From an uncultured Myxococcales bacterium (GTDB lineage: Bacteria > Myxococcota_A > UBA9042), in NCBI GenBank assembly GCA_937915965.1, contig CALGHC010000376.1, positions 1 through 5,699 on the forward strand: a stretch of DNA of 5,699 nt. Reading direction: 5' to 3'. The first letter of the stretch is position 1, and every line of letters begins with the position of its first letter. A program made the position numbers and the translations under genes. Below, piece after piece: positions 4,009 to 5,699 of this stretch. The notes beneath the pieces are model-generated. The model searched no databases and was not told the DNA's origin. It worked only from the letters and a program-made list of their open reading frames with translations.

Positions 4009-5699
4009 CTAGCGCAGGTACACCGCGAGCACCTCGCCGTCCTTGTGAATGGTGCTGGTGAAGTTGGCCCAATCGGCGGGCCCGGCCCACCAGCTGATGC
4101 TGTGCGCCTTCTCCCACGAGCAGCCGCCGCTGGCGGTGGGGTTGACGACCAGCGAGCCAGCGTCGCTGCCGCAGCCGCCGTGGTTGTGGGTGACGTAGAA
4201 CCAGCGGGTGCTGCCGCCCAGCGAGATGAGGCCCGCATCGTAGCTCGACAGGTCGACGCTGTTGAGGGCCGCCACGGTGTTGGCCTTGGTCCAAGATGCG
4301 ACCAGCGTGGCCGCCTTCTTGAAGCCGACGGTGTAGACGGGCACGCCGCTCTTGTAGACGACGGCGAGCACCTCGGTCGCGCCGGGCAGGCTCCACAGAC
4401 CCAGCGAGACCAGCTTGGCTGAGAGCGCGGCGGTTAGCAGCGACGGATCGGTGCCATTGATCACCTTCGTGATCTCGTCGCTGGGGTCGGCAAAGGTCAC
4501 GCCGGCGGAGTACTTCCATGCCATCGTCCAGCCACCCTTGGCGACCTCTTGTTCGCAGCGTGTCTGTAGCGCCTTGCCGTCGGGCGCGACCCAGTAGACT
4601 CCTGACGTACTGACTCCGTTGGCGAGCAGGTCGGCGCAGTCCTTGCCCGGCTTGTCTTCGCCCTCGCCCAGCCCCGTGACCTTGGACAAAGGCACGAGCT
4701 CCTTGCCGGTGCAGCCGACGAAGACCTCCTTGACGCTGTCGAAGTAAAAGGCGCCCATATGGTCGGCATCACACACGAATGGCGCCTTGTCGGCGACGTG
4801 GGCGCGCGCGCCAGCCAGCTGCTGGTAGCCCAGGTCGACAGCGCCGGTCACTTTCAGCCCGGCGACCTCGGCGACCTTGGTGGTCGTCAGCGCTTGGACG
4901 GCGAGATCGCCAGCGAGAACGCCGCCGGCGATCGGCAAGAACCCCTTGGCGACATCTTCGGCGAGGTGGGCGAGCGTGACGCAGCCCGAGCACTGCAGCT
5001 TGTTCGCCGACAGCGCCTCGTCGGCGGTGGTCGCTGTCGTCGCGGCGTCAGCTGCCTTGGCGGTGTCGGCGCTGGTCGCGTGGTCCGCGGTCGAGGCGCT
5101 GCCGGCGGTTGTGGCGGTGTCGGCGGTCTTGGCGTGACCAGCCTCAATCGCCAGAGTCGCCGAGCCGCCCTTGCTGTCCGAGCCGGCATACGTGAAGGCG
5201 ATCTTGCTGTCGGGAATCGTCGCGTCGGTGAGCATGGCGCCGGTCAAACAGCCCGAGCACTCGAGTCCCGTCGCCTTGCCACCCGGCTCGGCGGCCGCCG
5301 CCCAGGGAAACGAACCCGCAGCAGCCGTGTGGGCAAAGAACGCGGAAGGAACCGCCCGCAAGCGCACCCGCGGTAGCTCGGCCTCCGATCCCACCTGAAT
5401 GCCCAACCACAGCGGCGTGCCAGCCGTCAGCATCGCCTCGGGGAGGGGCTCAAGCGCGCTGCCGCCGAGCTCGACCACAAAGTACCCCGCCTGCACGGGC
5501 ACCTTGGTCAGCGAGTCCTTCCACAGAGGCAGCTCGGCGTCCACCGCGTCGTACAGCTTCACAAAGAAGATGTAGTCGCCATCGGCCACCGGCCCGCCCG
5601 CGGCAGACCGCAGCGCGCCGTGCAGCGGCAACAGCGCCGTGCCCGCGTCGGCCAGCGCGGGCGCCGTCCCGAGCAGACCCGCCGCACCCGCCGCAGCCG
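4009..5699 (-). CDS. Secreted fibre-like protein with Ala-x-x stalk and fibrinogen-like C-terminal domain (5' partial)
   Basis: The frame stays open to the right edge. The first visible residues (AGLLGTAPALA before DAG) are the core and cleavage site of a signal peptide, so the start lies just beyond 5699. Domains in order of translation: (1) about 5330-5625, a secreted-protein domain with DGDYIFFVKLYD, PLWKDS, GYFVVELG, LWLGIQV and ELPRVRLRAVPSAFFA; (2) CSGC motif (5248-5259); (3) Ala-x-x stalk (4999-5160); (4) second CSGC motif (4981-4992); (5) FLPIAGGVLAGDL (4903-4941), like the LPLTGGTLTG motif of tail-fibre proteins; (6) MGAFYFD...FVGCTG (about 4704-4758); (7) a fibrinogen-related domain (4009-4641) opening DCADLL...SGVYWVAPDG and reading RCE...KGGWT in place of YCD...GGGWT. 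This suggests a surface or secreted adhesin-like fibre, perhaps trimeric. No binding target can be named. It ends 3 bases from the PLP-enzyme stop. Confidence 0.85.
   Translation of the reverse strand, partial: AAAGAAGLLGTAPALADAGTALLPLHGALRSAAGGPVADGDYIFFVKLYDAVDAELPLWKDSLTKVPVQAGYFVVELGGSALEPLPEAMLTAGTPLWLGIQVGSEAELPRVRLRAVPSAFFAHTAAAGSFPWAAAAEPGGKATGLECSGCLTGAMLTDATIPDSKIAFTYAGSDSKGGSATLAIEAGHAKTADTATTAGSASTADHATSADTAKAADAATTATTADEALSANKLQCSGCVTLAHLAEDVAKGFLPIAGGVLAGDLAVQALTTTKVAEVAGLKVTGAVDLGYQQLAGARAHVADKAPFVCDADHMGAFYFDSVKEVFVGCTGKELVPLSKVTGLGEGEDKPGKDCADLLANGVSTSGVYWVAPDGKALQTRCEQEVAKGGWTMAWKYSAGVTFADPSDEITKVINGTDPSLLTAALSAKLVSLGLWSLPGATEVLAVVYKSGVPVYTVGFKKAATLVASWTKANTVAALNSVDLSSYDAGLISLGGSTRWFYVTHNHGGCGSDAGSLVVNPTASGGCSWEKAHSISWWAGPADWANFTSTIHKDGEVLAVYLR
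4999..5160 (-). repeat. (Ala-x-x)18 tripeptide-periodic stalk within the secreted protein
   Basis: On the minus strand an Ala codon occurs every 9 bases for 18 consecutive triplets with no break. The x positions are mostly Thr, Asp, Ser, Lys and further Ala (for example ADTATTAGSASTADHATSA). The Ala codons are a mix of GCC, GCG and GCT and the intervening codons vary, so the period is conserved in protein rather than as a recent DNA duplication. It lies between the two CSGC motifs and probably forms an extended stalk. Confidence 0.85.

Noticed and set aside
4759..5376. 205-codon plus-strand frame across the stalk region
   Set aside because: It is antisense to the Ala-x-x stalk. Its Gly/Val/Arg-rich translation is the mirror of Ala/Thr/Asp codons and has no domain features.
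5629..5631. TTG as start of the secreted fibre-like protein
   Set aside because: The frame stays open to the window edge and the upstream codons encode the core and cleavage site of a signal peptide, so the true start is outside the window.

Overview
The window is G+C-rich and reads like a Myxococcota (myxobacteria-like) chromosome. Three things point there: a MYXO-CTERM-type sorting segment at the left edge, a barrel/calcium-repeat/OmpA protein of the kind common in that phylum, and a secreted protein joining an 'LYD...lW...PR' domain, an Ala-rich stalk and a degenerate fibrinogen-like domain. Species cannot be told from the sequence. I see no RNA genes, CRISPR array, insertion sequence or phage genes.

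Layout. Positions 1-1809 (+) are one open frame that enters from the left edge. It starts inside a thrombospondin type 3 (TSP3) calcium-binding repeat, runs through a MYXO-CTERM-like tail, and continues without a stop into a signal peptide, an outer-membrane beta-barrel, a Cys/Asp-rich TSP3-like linker and a peptidoglycan-binding OmpA domain. This looks like two exported proteins joined in frame; a GTG at 217 with a Shine-Dalgarno could start the OmpA part alone. A hairpin (1813-1834) separates it from the convergent gene at 1852-2541 (-), a 229-aa lipoprotein of the YiiX-like permuted NlpC/P60 family. A 237-bp divergent intergenic region (2542-2778) holds a 22-bp tandem repeat and a weak -10 candidate. 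At 2779-4005 (+) is a 408-aa class V aminotransferase-fold PLP enzyme of the isopenicillin N epimerase-like group. Three bases beyond its stop ends the convergent gene 4009-5699 (-). It is a secreted fibre-like protein whose start lies beyond the right edge; its stalk has Ala at every third residue for 18 triplets.

How the genes relate. Three of the four encode envelope or surface proteins: an outer-membrane/peptidoglycan anchor, a lipoprotein hydrolase and a secreted adhesin-like protein. The PLP enzyme is a cytoplasmic outlier with no pathway partner in view. Each gene is transcribed toward or away from its neighbour, so no operon is visible except the fused or coupled pair at the left edge. 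The main points of interest are that MYXO-CTERM/signal-peptide junction, the (Ala-x-x)18 stalk flanked by two CSGC motifs, and the 22-bp repeats upstream of the PLP enzyme.
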